Source of the DNA: Syntrophomonas sp. UBA1376
GTDB lineage: Bacteria; Bacillota; Syntrophomonadia; Syntrophomonadales; Syntrophomonadaceae
Assembly (NCBI GenBank): GCA_002305535.1
Contig: DBRE01000066.1
Coordinates: forward strand, 4,034-20,543
Reading direction: 5' to 3'
DNA: 16,510 nucleotides
Below, piece by piece: positions 1 through 6,484 of the stretch. The notes under the pieces were generated by a model. The model saw only the letters and a program-made list of their open reading frames with translations, was not told the origin of the DNA and made no database searches. Position 1 is the first letter of the stretch; each line of letters opens with the position of its first letter. The position numbers and the translations under genes were made by a program.

Positions 1-761
1 TGCATCCAATACTTAACAAAGGGTTTACCGGTTAAAGCTTCCGCCTGAGCGATTTCATTTTCATGATGCGGAAAAACCAGGTCACTGCCCCCGCCATGGA
101 TATCAATAGTCTCCCCTAGATAATGGGTAGACATGACCGAACATTCAATGTGCCAGCCAGGCCGGCCTTTTCCCCAGGGGCTGTCCCAGGATGGTTCCCC
201 AGGTTTGGCAGCTTTCCACAGGGCAAAATCAGCCGGATCCTCTTTTTGTTCATTTACGTCCACCCGAGCACCAGCCCGCATATCATCCAGGGATCTTCCC
301 GACAGTTTTCCATAGTCGGGGAAGGCCCGCACCCGGTAGAAAACGTCACCCTGAGATTCATAAGCAAATCCTTTTTGGATCAATCCGGCTATGGCCTCCA
401 CTATCTCAGGAATATGCTCACTGACTCGAGGATGGTTTTGGGCTGGTATTATCCCTAGAGCCTCAGCATCTCGATAGTATTCATCTATAAAGCGCTGGGC
501 TAGATGAAGGGGATCTTCTCCTTCTTCCTGGGCGCGTTTGATTATTTTGTCGTCTACATCTGTAAAGTTCTGAATGTATTTCACATCGTAACCGCGATAC
601 TCCAAATAACGACGTACCGTGTCAAACACCACTAAGGGACGGGCATTGCCCAGATGAATCAGATTATAAGTGGTGGGCCCACAGACATACATACTGATCT
701 CAGGCGGTTTCGACGGCACCAGTTCTTCTTTTTGCCCGCTGACCGTATTGTAAAGGCGCAT
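1..761 (-). CDS. cysS: Cysteinyl-tRNA synthetase, N-terminal 253 codons (cut by window edge)
   Basis: Class I aminoacyl-tRNA synthetase that charges tRNA-Cys with cysteine in the cytoplasm. The visible part is the N-terminal catalytic half. It shows Cys27 in YVCGPT (a Zn ligand of the family), the HIGH-type signature HLGN at residues 36-39, NFTDVDDK, ECSVMS (the family's zinc/cysteine-recognition segment) and the HGGGSDL...HHENE block near the cut. The KMSKS loop and anticodon-binding domain lie beyond position 1. I chose the ATG at 761 because an AGGAG lies 7 nt upstream. An in-frame ATG at 767 is too close to that Shine-Dalgarno. The first 62 nt overlap the 3' end of cysE in another reading frame, so the two are co-transcribed from the T-box promoter. 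The identification is firm; the protein is incomplete only because of the window boundary. Confidence 0.97.
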   Translation of the reverse strand, partial: MRLYNTVSGQKEELVPSKPPEISMYVCGPTTYNLIHLGNARPLVVFDTVRRYLEYRGYDVKYIQNFTDVDDKIIKRAQEEGEDPLHLAQRFIDEYYRDAEALGIIPAQNHPRVSEHIPEIVEAIAGLIQKGFAYESQGDVFYRVRAFPDYGKLSGRSLDDMRAGARVDVNEQKEDPADFALWKAAKPGEPSWDSPWGKGRPGWHIECSVMSTHYLGETIDIHGGGSDLVFPHHENEIAQAEALTGKPFVKYWM

Positions 762-1422
762 CCTCATTCTCCTCTCTAATATACTCCTCCAGCCTACGTT
801 CTAATTGATCTATCCGGCTCTGCATAGCCATCAGGGTATCAGCGATAGGATCAGGCAACAGATGATGTTCCAGATCTACTTCCATTTTACCATCGGTGAC
901 TTTGGCTCCATCGCGAATCACTATCCTGCCTGGAACACCGACTACTGTGCAGCCTTCCGGGACGCTTTTGAGCACAACCGATCCTCCACCTATTTTTACA
1001 TTATCGCCAACACTGAAAGAACCTAGTACTTTAGCTCCGGCACTGATGACTACATTGTTGCCGATAGTTGGATGGCGCTTGCCTTTTTCCTTGCCGGTAC
1101 CGCCCAAGGTGACTCCCTGGTAGATAGTTACATTATCGCCAACCTCTGCCGTTTCTCCAATCACTACACCCATTCCGTGATCAATGAAAAAATTCCTGCC
1201 AATTTTAGCTCCCGGATGAATTTCTATCCCGGTAAAGAATCGACTTAAATGAGAAATCAGCCGAGCTACAAGGAACATGCGATGTCTATAGAACCAGTGT
1301 GCGATGCGATGATTAACAACCGCATGAAAACCTGGGTAGCAGAATATAATCTCCCATACGCTGCGCGCGGCTGGATCTCTTTCAAATACAACCTGGATCT
1401 CTTCTTTTAGGGTCTTAAACAT
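700..1422 (-). CDS. cysE: Serine O-acetyltransferase
   Basis: Transfers acetyl from acetyl-CoA to L-serine to give O-acetylserine, the committed step of cysteine synthesis in the cytoplasm. The protein has 240 residues. It has a short alpha-helical N-terminus, then a left-handed beta-helix of hexapeptide repeats (about 65-165) with the catalytic Asp81-His82 (IDHGMG) and His117 (KRHP), plus the GVTLGGTG stretch. This is the compact form without the long N-terminal domain of enteric CysE. I chose the ATG at 1422 because AGGAGG lies 8 nt upstream. A longer open frame reaching 1488 begins inside the T-box terminator hairpin and is not credible. The C-terminal tail (about 200-240) is charged and looks like an amphipathic helix; its last 20 codons overlap cysS. 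It is the first gene of a cysE-cysS operon under cysteine T-box control, so its expression should rise when uncharged tRNA-Cys accumulates. Confidence 0.96.
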   Translation of the reverse strand: MFKTLKEEIQVVFERDPAARSVWEIIFCYPGFHAVVNHRIAHWFYRHRMFLVARLISHLSRFFTGIEIHPGAKIGRNFFIDHGMGVVIGETAEVGDNVTIYQGVTLGGTGKEKGKRHPTIGNNVVISAGAKVLGSFSVGDNVKIGGGSVVLKSVPEGCTVVGVPGRIVIRDGAKVTDGKMEVDLEHHLLPDPIADTLMAMQSRIDQLERRLEEYIREENEDAPLQYGQRAKRRTGAVETA

Positions 1423-1466
1423 GGGATCAACCTCCTCAGATTCTCTCGGACACCCTCCCATAAAAT

Positions 1467-1499
1467 AAAAAACCTTTCGTCTGCACAAGAGACGAAAGG
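1467..1499 (-). terminator. Intrinsic terminator of the T-box leader
   Basis: On the minus strand the stem CCTTTCGTCT (1499-1490) pairs perfectly with AGACGAAAGG (1482-1473) around a 7-nt loop and is followed by six T (1472-1467). Its 5' arm is also the 3' arm of the T-box antiterminator, so the two structures are mutually exclusive. Confidence 0.95.
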
Positions 1500-1726
1500 C
1501 TTAAACTTCCGTGGTTCCACTCTAGTTGAGCTGATCGACAGATCAAGCTCCACTCGTAAATGATAACGGCTTCTCACCGGATATGCCTACTATAATGTTC
1601 GGCATATCTGCTCCCGGGTGCATTTCAGCGACTTCTTTCTGAGAAAGGGCTTACAGCCGGTGACCCTCTCCTCTCTGGCAGCGATGGACGCTTACTTCTC
1701 CCGCTCACAGCATTACTTATTTGATT
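1467..1726 (-). promoter_or_regulatory. Cysteine-specific T-box riboswitch leader
   Basis: Read on the minus strand, the leader shows the T-box core TGGAACCACGG (1519-1509), the hallmark that pairs with the tRNA acceptor end. Stem I has the AG-bulge-like CCAGAGAGGA and the distal CCGGCTGTAAGCC loop. The specifier loop reads GAAATGCACC, placing TGC (a Cys codon) at 1622-1620. Stem III is GATATGCC/GGCATATC. An extra bulged hairpin GAGCTTGATC/GATCAGCTC lies between stem III and the T-box. The antiterminator can be drawn in full: AGAG (1523-1520) with CTCT (1491-1488), the bulge TGGAACC, and ACGGAAG (1512-1506) with CTTTCGT (1498-1492). It excludes the terminator hairpin at 1499-1473. Uncharged tRNA-Cys should therefore allow read-through into cysE-cysS. 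The 5' limit is estimated from the promoter. Confidence 0.95.
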
Positions 1727-1732
1727 AGTTGC

Positions 1733-1761
1733 ATTATATGCGCCCCACCCATAGATGTCAA
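1733..1761 (-). promoter_or_regulatory. Sigma-A promoter of the cysE-cysS operon
   Basis: The minus strand carries TTGACA (1761-1756), a 17-nt spacer and TATAAT (1738-1733), matching the vegetative consensus at all twelve positions. The predicted transcript starts near 1726, just ahead of T-box stem I. This makes cysE-cysS a unit separable from gltX upstream. Confidence 0.9.
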
Positions 1762-1798
1762 CCAGACCAGACAGGTAAGGTGGAATATCTCATGTATT

Positions 1799-1859
1799 GC
1801 AGGGGCAAACGACCCTGTTTGCCCGTTTCCCGCGGGGCGACAGAGTCGTCGACCCCTAC
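1799..1859. repeat. REP/MITE-like double-hairpin palindromic element
   Basis: Two adjacent hairpins occupy the gltX-cysE gap. The first is GGGCAAAC / GTTTGCCC (1803-1810 with 1817-1824, loop GACCCT). The second is GGGGCGAC / GTCGACCCC (1834-1841 with 1848-1856, one bulged base, loop AGAGTC). The outer ends GCAGGGG and CCCCTAC also form a near inverted repeat that would bracket the whole element. Neither strand has a T-tract after the stems, so this is not an intrinsic terminator. GTAGGGGC-ended palindromes of this kind are commonly dispersed, intergenic, non-coding repeats in bacterial genomes. Membership of a multi-copy family is inferred, because only one copy is visible here. Confidence 0.7.
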
Positions 1860-1902
1860 CAGTTTACCCACCTAGTTTACCCAGATAGACTGGAGGTACC
1901 GG

Positions 1903-3351
1903 TTAGTCCTCCAGCCTCTCCAACGCCTTTTGCAGACGGCGGGAGGTTTCCTCTAGGCCCCAGACCGCCATGATCAAGTGCAGGTCAGGGCCATGCACCT
2001 GCCCGGTCAGGGCACAGCGCACCGGCATAAAAACGTCTTTGGCTTTCAGTTTCAATTCCTTGACTACGGCCTTGATACACTGCCGGTATTCATCAGGATC
2101 TTCCGTAGACGGCAAGTGAGTAGAAAGGGTCTGCAATACCTGTTTTACTCCGGGCTGACTTAACACCTCACCGGCTTCTGCCTCAACTTTAGGCTCATCA
2201 AAGAAGATCGGTAATAACTGTTCAATATCTTTCAGGCACACTAGGCGCTCCCGAACCGCTTGCATCAACCATTGTAACTGCTCGGAAGACAGCTCCTCCA
2301 CCTGCTGGGCATAAGCGGTTGCCGCAATAAAGGGCTGCAATCTATTATTTAATTCCTGGGTGTCCAGCCTTTTTACATACTGCTGATTCATCCAATTGAG
2401 TTTATCCAAATCAAACACAGCCGGACTGCGGGAAACCCTTTCTAAAGTAAAACTGTCCGCTATCTGCTTGTGATCCAAGATCTCCTCCTCACCTTCCGGA
2501 GACCAGCCCAACAGAGCCAAGAAGTTGAACAGTGCTTCGGGCAGATAGCCCATCTCCCGGTATTGAATCAATGAGGTAGCCCCATGGCGTTTGCTCATTT
2601 TTTGCCGATCCTCTCCCAGGATGAGGGATATGTGAGCAAATTCGGGACGTTTGAAGCGCAGAGCTTCATAGATCATAAGCTGACGGGGTGTATTGGCCAG
2701 ATGCTCCTCCGCTCTCACCACATGAGTTATTTCCATGAGAGCATCATCTATTACTACCGCAAAGTTGTAGGTAGGGATACCGTCAGACTTCATTATTATA
2801 AAGTCGCCTTCATTTTCACTTTCGAAGGTTACTTGTCCGCGTACCAGGTCATGCACTACATACACCTGATTTTCCGGCACTTTGAAACGAATGGCTGGGA
2901 TATGGCCACTGTCCTGGTAAGCCTGTCGCTCGTCTTCGGTGAGGGAACGGCACTTTCCTGAATAACGCGGCATTTCTCCCTGGGCTAGTAAAGCTTCTCT
3001 TTCTGCTTCCAGCTCTTCCTCCGTACAGAAGCAGGGATAAGCCAGATCCTTATCCAGTAATTCCTGGACATAATCCTGATATATTGATAAACGTTCGGTC
3101 TGGCGATAAGGAGAATGGGGGCCACCTCGATCAACGCCCTCATCCCAGCTTAATCCTAACCAGTGCAAAGAAGTCATGATCTCCTCTTCGTATTCCCGTT
3201 TGGATCGCTCTAGATCAGTATCCTCAATGCGCAGCACCAGTTGACCTCCCTGATGAACTGCATAAAGATAATTGAATAAAGCCGAACGTGCCCCACCGAT
3301 ATGCAGAGGCCCGGTAGGACTGGGGGCAAATCTAACTCGTACTTTGTGCAT
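1903..3351 (-). CDS. gltX: Glutamyl-tRNA synthetase
   Basis: Class I synthetase, 482 residues, that loads glutamate onto tRNA-Glu. In Firmicutes it usually also loads tRNA-Gln, ahead of the GatCAB amidotransferase; that relaxed specificity is family knowledge, not visible here. The N-terminal Rossmann domain has FAPSPTGPLHIGG with the HIGH-equivalent HIGG at 17-20. The KMSKR loop is at 251-255, followed by the helical anticodon-binding region. A zinc-type insertion carries Cys107, Cys109 and Cys134. The position matching the fourth ligand of the E. coli enzyme is Ser136 rather than His. The ATG at 3351 is preferred because AGGAGG sits 6 nt upstream; a longer open frame to 3408 lacks the family's sequence and a comparable ribosome site. 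It lies 63 nt after ispF in the yacL-ispD-ispF-gltX array. Confidence 0.97.
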   Translation of the reverse strand: MHKVRVRFAPSPTGPLHIGGARSALFNYLYAVHQGGQLVLRIEDTDLERSKREYEEEIMTSLHWLGLSWDEGVDRGGPHSPYRQTERLSIYQDYVQELLDKDLAYPCFCTEEELEAEREALLAQGEMPRYSGKCRSLTEDERQAYQDSGHIPAIRFKVPENQVYVVHDLVRGQVTFESENEGDFIIMKSDGIPTYNFAVVIDDALMEITHVVRAEEHLANTPRQLMIYEALRFKRPEFAHISLILGEDRQKMSKRHGATSLIQYREMGYLPEALFNFLALLGWSPEGEEEILDHKQIADSFTLERVSRSPAVFDLDKLNWMNQQYVKRLDTQELNNRLQPFIAATAYAQQVEELSSEQLQWLMQAVRERLVCLKDIEQLLPIFFDEPKVEAEAGEVLSQPGVKQVLQTLSTHLPSTEDPDEYRQCIKAVVKELKLKAKDVFMPVRCALTGQVHGPDLHLIMAVWGLEETSRRLQKALERLED

Positions 3352-3414
3352 GGTCAACCTCCTGTTTGCAAAAACTCGGATGTTAGTATCTAAAATAGGA
3401 TAACACAAGAAATG

Positions 3415-3894
3415 TTAATCGGAAATTTTCTCTATCAATACTACTGCCTGGGCAGAGATCCCCTCCTGGCGACCTTCAAATCCCAGCTGCTCTGTGGTGG
3501 TGGCTTTTACACTTACCTGTCCTACCTGTAAATGCAAAGCGGTGGCAATATTACTACACATGGATCCAATGTAGGGAGCTAAACGAGGAGCTTGAGCAGC
3601 TATGGTGCTGTCTACGTTGAGGATCTGATAACCAGATTCCTGCAGAAGAGTAACTATGGCAGTTAATAAATCGAGGCTATTGGCATCCTTAAAACGCTGG
3701 TCATCATCAGGAAAATGACGTCCCAGATCGCCCAGAGCGGCAGCTCCTAAAAGAGCGTCCCCAATAGCGTGGGCTAGAACGTCAGCATCAGAATAGCCCA
3801 GCAAGCCCTGGGAATGAGGTATATCCACTCCGCCCAAAATCAGTCGCCGTCCGGTTTGCAGCCGGTGGACATCATAACCAATGCCGATGCGCAT
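3415..3894 (-). CDS. ispF: 2-C-methyl-D-erythritol 2,4-cyclodiphosphate synthase
   Basis: Fifth enzyme of the MEP (non-mevalonate) isoprenoid pathway. It cyclises CDP-methylerythritol 2-phosphate to the 2,4-cyclodiphosphate with release of CMP, as a cytoplasmic trimer. It has 159 residues, the usual single-domain length. The opening RIGIGYDVHRL holds metal ligands Asp8 and His10; the third, His42, is in SDADVLAHAIGDALLGA. The family segments GRHFPDDD and the C-terminal KATTTEQLGFEGR-like stretch (ATTTEQLGF, EGISAQA) are intact. It starts 5 nt after the ispD stop with AAGGAG directly before the ATG, and a second G-rich stretch about 9 nt upstream may also serve as the ribosome site. It is separate from ispD here, not fused as in some Proteobacteria. 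It is co-transcribed with ispD, the enzyme two steps earlier in the pathway. Confidence 0.97.
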   Translation of the reverse strand: MRIGIGYDVHRLQTGRRLILGGVDIPHSQGLLGYSDADVLAHAIGDALLGAAALGDLGRHFPDDDQRFKDANSLDLLTAIVTLLQESGYQILNVDSTIAAQAPRLAPYIGSMCSNIATALHLQVGQVSVKATTTEQLGFEGRQEGISAQAVVLIEKISD

Positions 3895-3899
3895 ACTCC

Positions 3900-4610
3900 T
3901 TATTCCCCTTTGTTATGCCGCCGAGCTTGCAAAAGTCCTTCGGCAATGATGGTATCTTCAGGTGTGGTGATTTTTAAATTATCGTATTGGCCTGCTACCA
4001 CTTTAACTCGGCCTATATATCTCTCAAACAAGGAGGCATCATCAGTAGCCTGAAAATTATCCTGATAGGCTTCCTCATATGCCTTTTTCAGTTCAGTGTA
4101 TTGGAATATCTGAGGAGTTTGAACTGCAATAACACTGGTGCGATCAAGGGTATGCCTGACAAAGCTGTCTCGATCCATCATCTTTAAGGTATCTCGGGCC
4201 AATACTCCTGGTATGGCGGCTCCCCATTGCCTGGCTTCCCGGAACAAAGAGTCCAGCAGTTCCAGCGACAAAAGCGGCCGCGCACCATCATGCACAGCCA
4301 CATAAGCGGTATGCTCATCCAGGTAGTTTAAGCCCGCCCAGACAGAATCCTGTCGCTCCGAGCCGCCGGCTACTACCCGGGACACCTTGCGGTAATTATA
4401 TTTGCCTACTATCTCCTGTTCACAGAAACCGATTTCGGAAGATTTGGCTACGATAACTACTTCGTCTATGGGATCATACTGCTCAAATACATCCAGGGAA
4501 TAGGCTAAGACCGGTCGATTGTTCAGCAACAGGTACTGCTTGTTGATTCGGCTCCCCATGCGACTGCCGGTTCCAGCAGCCGCGACAACAACCCGCAGGT
4601 TGTCATCCAT
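3900..4610 (-). CDS. ispD: 2-C-methyl-D-erythritol 4-phosphate cytidylyltransferase
   Basis: Third enzyme of the MEP isoprenoid pathway: CTP plus methylerythritol 4-phosphate gives CDP-methylerythritol and pyrophosphate. It has 236 residues with the nucleotidyltransferase fold. The CTP-binding glycine-rich loop AAAGTGSRMG is at 10-19, followed by the conserved KQY at 24-26. AGGSERQDSV (81-90) and VHDGARP (106-112) are family signatures, and ATDDASLFE lies in the C-terminal third. The ATG at 4610 overlaps the yacL stop by 8 nt (ATGGATGA arrangement), with GAGGTG about 7 nt upstream, so translation is probably coupled to yacL. Nothing looks unusual. Confidence 0.97.
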   Translation of the reverse strand: MDDNLRVVVAAAGTGSRMGSRINKQYLLLNNRPVLAYSLDVFEQYDPIDEVVIVAKSSEIGFCEQEIVGKYNYRKVSRVVAGGSERQDSVWAGLNYLDEHTAYVAVHDGARPLLSLELLDSLFREARQWGAAIPGVLARDTLKMMDRDSFVRHTLDRTSVIAVQTPQIFQYTELKKAYEEAYQDNFQATDDASLFERYIGRVKVVAGQYDNLKITTPEDTIIAEGLLQARRHNKGE

Positions 4611-5721
4611 ACATATTCACCTCTGGCACGCCCTGCAAGCTGTGCTCATGGCTATACTGTGAGTCTTCCTTGATTTTACGAGTAAAGATCATACGGCCGG
4701 CGGCAGTTTGGAATACACTGGTGACCATGACTTCCAGATCCTTGCCTATCTGATGGTGAGCATCTTCTACTACTACCATGGTCCCATCTTCCAGGTAGCC
4801 AACCCCCTGGCCATTTTCCTTGCCTTCTTTGATAACCGTGACATGCATGTTCTCACCAGGATAGACGATCATTTTTACTGCATTGGTCAGCTCATTGATG
4901 TTGAGCACGGTTATTCCCTGTAGCTCGGCAACTTTATTCAAGTTATAGTCGTTAGTGATAATACTGGCCTTCAACTGCTTGCAGAGACGAATTAATTTGG
5001 CATCCACTTCCCTTTCTTCAAGGATGGCTGCATCTGTCACATCCATTATATCAATTTTTATCTGGGAATGTTTTTGCATTTTGGAGAGCAGTTCCAGGCC
5101 ACGCCGCCCTTTATTGCGACGAATGTTATCCGATGAGTCAGCTATATGCTGCAGTTCTTCGATCACAAAGGTAGGTATGATCAAACAACCTTCCAAAAAA
5201 TTACTCAAACAGACATCGTAAATGCGCCCATCGATAATAGCACTGGTATCAACTACTTTGGGGGCTAAACGATTGATAGGCGACCTAACATCCAGACGTT
5301 TACTCATACCGGGTATAAGACGTACTATTTCTCCCCCACGTCGACTGCCTACTTTCCATCCCAGGAAAACACAGATGGCAAATACCAACAGAGTCAAGTA
5401 GACCCCCACTCCCTTAAGCATTGATAAGGGATAGCTCCCTAACACCCCAGTAAGAATACCGAACATCAAACCTGTGCTACTGCCAACTATGACTTCCATG
5501 GAGACCGAGTCCAGATAGCTATTAAATCCAGCTATGATTCGCTTGAATAAATTATTTACCCATCCCATGGCGGTATAGGATATTACCAGGGATATCAGAG
5601 CGATCATTACTAATTGCGGCTTTTGAGCGGTAAAAAACAGGTGGGATACATAAGTTATCCAGGCGGCACAAATAATAGCTAATCCAATAATTGTTTTCGA
5701 CAGTTTTAGGTGGTTCTGCAA
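4603..5721 (-). CDS. yacL: Membrane-anchored PIN-TRAM domain protein, YacL family
   Basis: The N-terminal third holds four hydrophobic segments (roughly residues 6-28, 36-53, 78-98 and 103-122). A PIN-type nuclease domain follows (about 155-275), with acidic candidates for metal binding at Asp158 (VVDTSAIIDGR), Glu188/189 (FVIEEL), Asp240 and Asp258 (TNDYNL). A C-terminal TRAM RNA-binding domain (about 282-340) contains GQGVGYLEDGTMVVVEDA. The family is conserved beside ispD in Firmicutes; its substrate is not settled, and RNase or DNA-processing roles are suggestions from the PIN fold. I chose a TTG start (372 residues) because GGAGG lies 8 nt upstream. GTG codons at 5730 and 5736 are alternatives with weaker ribosome sites and would add 3 or 5 residues. 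It is the first gene of the yacL-ispD-ispF-gltX array, and the upstream gap is shared with a divergent gene. Confidence 0.92.
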   Translation of the reverse strand: MQNHLKLSKTIIGLAIICAAWITYVSHLFFTAQKPQLVMIALISLVISYTAMGWVNNLFKRIIAGFNSYLDSVSMEVIVGSSTGLMFGILTGVLGSYPLSMLKGVGVYLTLLVFAICVFLGWKVGSRRGGEIVRLIPGMSKRLDVRSPINRLAPKVVDTSAIIDGRIYDVCLSNFLEGCLIIPTFVIEELQHIADSSDNIRRNKGRRGLELLSKMQKHSQIKIDIMDVTDAAILEEREVDAKLIRLCKQLKASIITNDYNLNKVAELQGITVLNINELTNAVKMIVYPGENMHVTVIKEGKENGQGVGYLEDGTMVVVEDAHHQIGKDLEVMVTSVFQTAAGRMIFTRKIKEDSQYSHEHSLQGVPEVNMYG

Positions 5722-5762
5722 TTTATACACCTCCACCTTTATTTTTCTATTCGGGAAGTATA

Positions 5763-5794
5763 ATTATACTCACCAAGGCAAATTTTTCTAGCAA
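5763..5794 (-). promoter_or_regulatory. Weak candidate promoter for yacL-ispD-ispF-gltX
   Basis: The minus strand has TATAAT at 5768-5763, part of the palindrome TATAATTATA (5759-5768). The best -35 in reach is TTGCTA (5794-5789), but the 20-nt spacing is too long for a good sigma-A promoter. A promoter is expected somewhere in this gap because yacL is the first gene leftward. Confidence 0.3.
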
Positions 5795-5830
5795 TACTAG
5801 ACTTAAGCCCTACCTGTCACCCGGCATTAA

Positions 5831-5860
5831 TTGACAGTGCCCTTGGAGCAGGGCTATAAT
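5831..5860 (+). promoter_or_regulatory. Consensus sigma-A promoter with overlapping dyads
   Basis: TTGACA (5831-5836), an 18-nt spacer and TATAAT (5855-5860) match the vegetative consensus fully. Two inverted repeats overlay it: CTGTCA (5814-5819) with TGACAG (5832-5837) across the -35 box, and GCCCT (5839-5843) with AGGGC (5850-5854) inside the spacer. These could be operator half-sites. The promoter drives the 132-residue protein gene, with a leader of roughly 30 nt. Confidence 0.85.
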
Positions 5861-5897
5861 TAGTTAGATCACCAAAAGAGGGGGGCAATTCTTCACC

Positions 5898-6296
5898 ATG
5901 AAGGATTTGATTTGTGACGAATTTCAGAATGTTGTAGGTGATCTGTTAATACGCCATAGCAGTATTCTGGATATTCTCTCCAAACTTGCTGAGTCCAGTA
6001 GCCGCGTGAATAGAGCGGTGGTCAAGTCTATTACTGACTGCGGATGCCTATCAATTCAGGCTCAGAAGGTGCAGTTTCCTGAAAATGTTGAATCCTTTGA
6101 CGAACTCCGTCAGTTTCTGGATAGTCATTTACGGGGAGAAATATGCCCTAACTGCGAAGAAGTTGTGTTCAGTGAGTTGGGTAAAATGTTGTTTTATTCA
6201 GCCGCTCTATGCAATACCCTCAACATAAGTTTGTATGATGTCTTTATTAAGGAGTATAAAGAAGCCTCAACCTTGGGCATCTTTAATATGACCTGA
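5898..6296 (+). CDS. Small all-helical protein with CGC and CPNC cysteine pairs, function unknown
   Basis: A 132-residue soluble protein with no signal peptide or membrane segment. Predicted mostly helical, it has Cys48-Gly-Cys50 in an ITDCGC segment and Cys83-Pro-Asn-Cys86. Together these are four cysteines spaced like a zinc- or redox-type site; Cys6 and Cys105 are the others. The C-terminal half (SELGKMLFYSAALCNTLNI, then LYDV...) resembles the last two helices of MazG-type NTP pyrophosphohydrolases, but the metal-binding Asp of ExxD is replaced by Lys. Catalysis of that type is therefore doubtful. From memory, close relatives occur as uncharacterised proteins in Clostridia and may carry a DUF1573 label; I cannot verify that. 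The ATG at 5898 follows a G-rich ribosome site about 12 nt away, a long spacing. The gene is monocistronic, between a consensus promoter and a terminator, and divergent from yacL. Confidence 0.85.
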   Translation: MKDLICDEFQNVVGDLLIRHSSILDILSKLAESSSRVNRAVVKSITDCGCLSIQAQKVQFPENVESFDELRQFLDSHLRGEICPNCEEVVFSELGKMLFYSAALCNTLNISLYDVFIKEYKEASTLGIFNMT

Positions 6297-6322
6297 TAGA
6301 TTTTCCATCAACTGCGTTACAA

Positions 6323-6352
6323 ACCTGACTGTCATCACCAGTCGGGTTTTTT
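6323..6352 (+). terminator. Intrinsic terminator after the 132-residue protein gene
   Basis: The stem ACCTGACTG (6323-6331) pairs with CAGTCGGGT (6339-6347, one G-T pair) around a 7-nt loop and runs directly into TTTTTT. It closes the monocistronic unit and separates it from the ABC operon downstream. Confidence 0.93.
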
Positions 6353-6363
6353 ATTTGGCTTTC

Positions 6364-6382
6364 TTTTCATAACCGGTGAAAA
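6364..6382. promoter_or_regulatory. Short inverted repeat ahead of the ABC operon
   Basis: TTTTCA (6364-6369) and TGAAAA (6377-6382) flank TAACCGG. It sits about 100 nt before the ATPase gene and could be a regulator site, but a 6-bp dyad of A/T-rich sequence may be chance. The rest of the 6353-6484 gap holds no gene that I can support. Confidence 0.25.
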
Positions 6383-6435
6383 TATTAGAAAGGATTTCAG
6401 CGGTCGATACGTAATTAATGCAGAAGTACGTTTCT

Positions 6436-6464
6436 TTGATCTTACCGGTTTGGTTGGTTTAAAT
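6436..6464 (+). promoter_or_regulatory. Weak candidate promoter of the ABC operon
   Basis: TTGATC (6436-6441) is followed 17 nt later by TTAAAT (6459-6464), four of six consensus bases in each box. If real, transcription starts near 6471, which would rule out the GTG at 6467 and leave the ATG at 6485 as start with a very short leader. Confidence 0.3.
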
Positions 6465-6484
6465 ATGTGGGGAAGTGGCGAGAT

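Noticed and set aside
123..458. Open frames of 60-111 codons on the plus strand opposite cysS
   Set aside because: They are antisense shadows of a recognisable cysS reading frame and have no family resemblance or ribosome sites.
1423..1488. Upstream extension of cysE to position 1488 (22 more residues)
   Set aside because: It begins inside the T-box terminator hairpin and has no ribosome site. The ATG at 1422 has AGGAGG at ideal spacing and matches the family N-terminus.
1799..1859. Double hairpin as a gltX terminator or a CRISPR repeat
   Set aside because: There is no T-tract on either strand and no repeated spacer pattern. A palindromic dispersed element fits better.
3352..3414. Promoter in the ispF-gltX gap (TTGTGT ... 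TAACAT on the minus strand)
   Set aside because: It matches only seven of twelve consensus bases, so the gene may simply be read from the upstream operon.
5884..5905. Small hairpin CTTCA/TGAAG over the start codon of the 132-residue gene
   Set aside because: A 5-bp stem with a 3-nt loop is too weak and too common by chance to call a regulatory structure.
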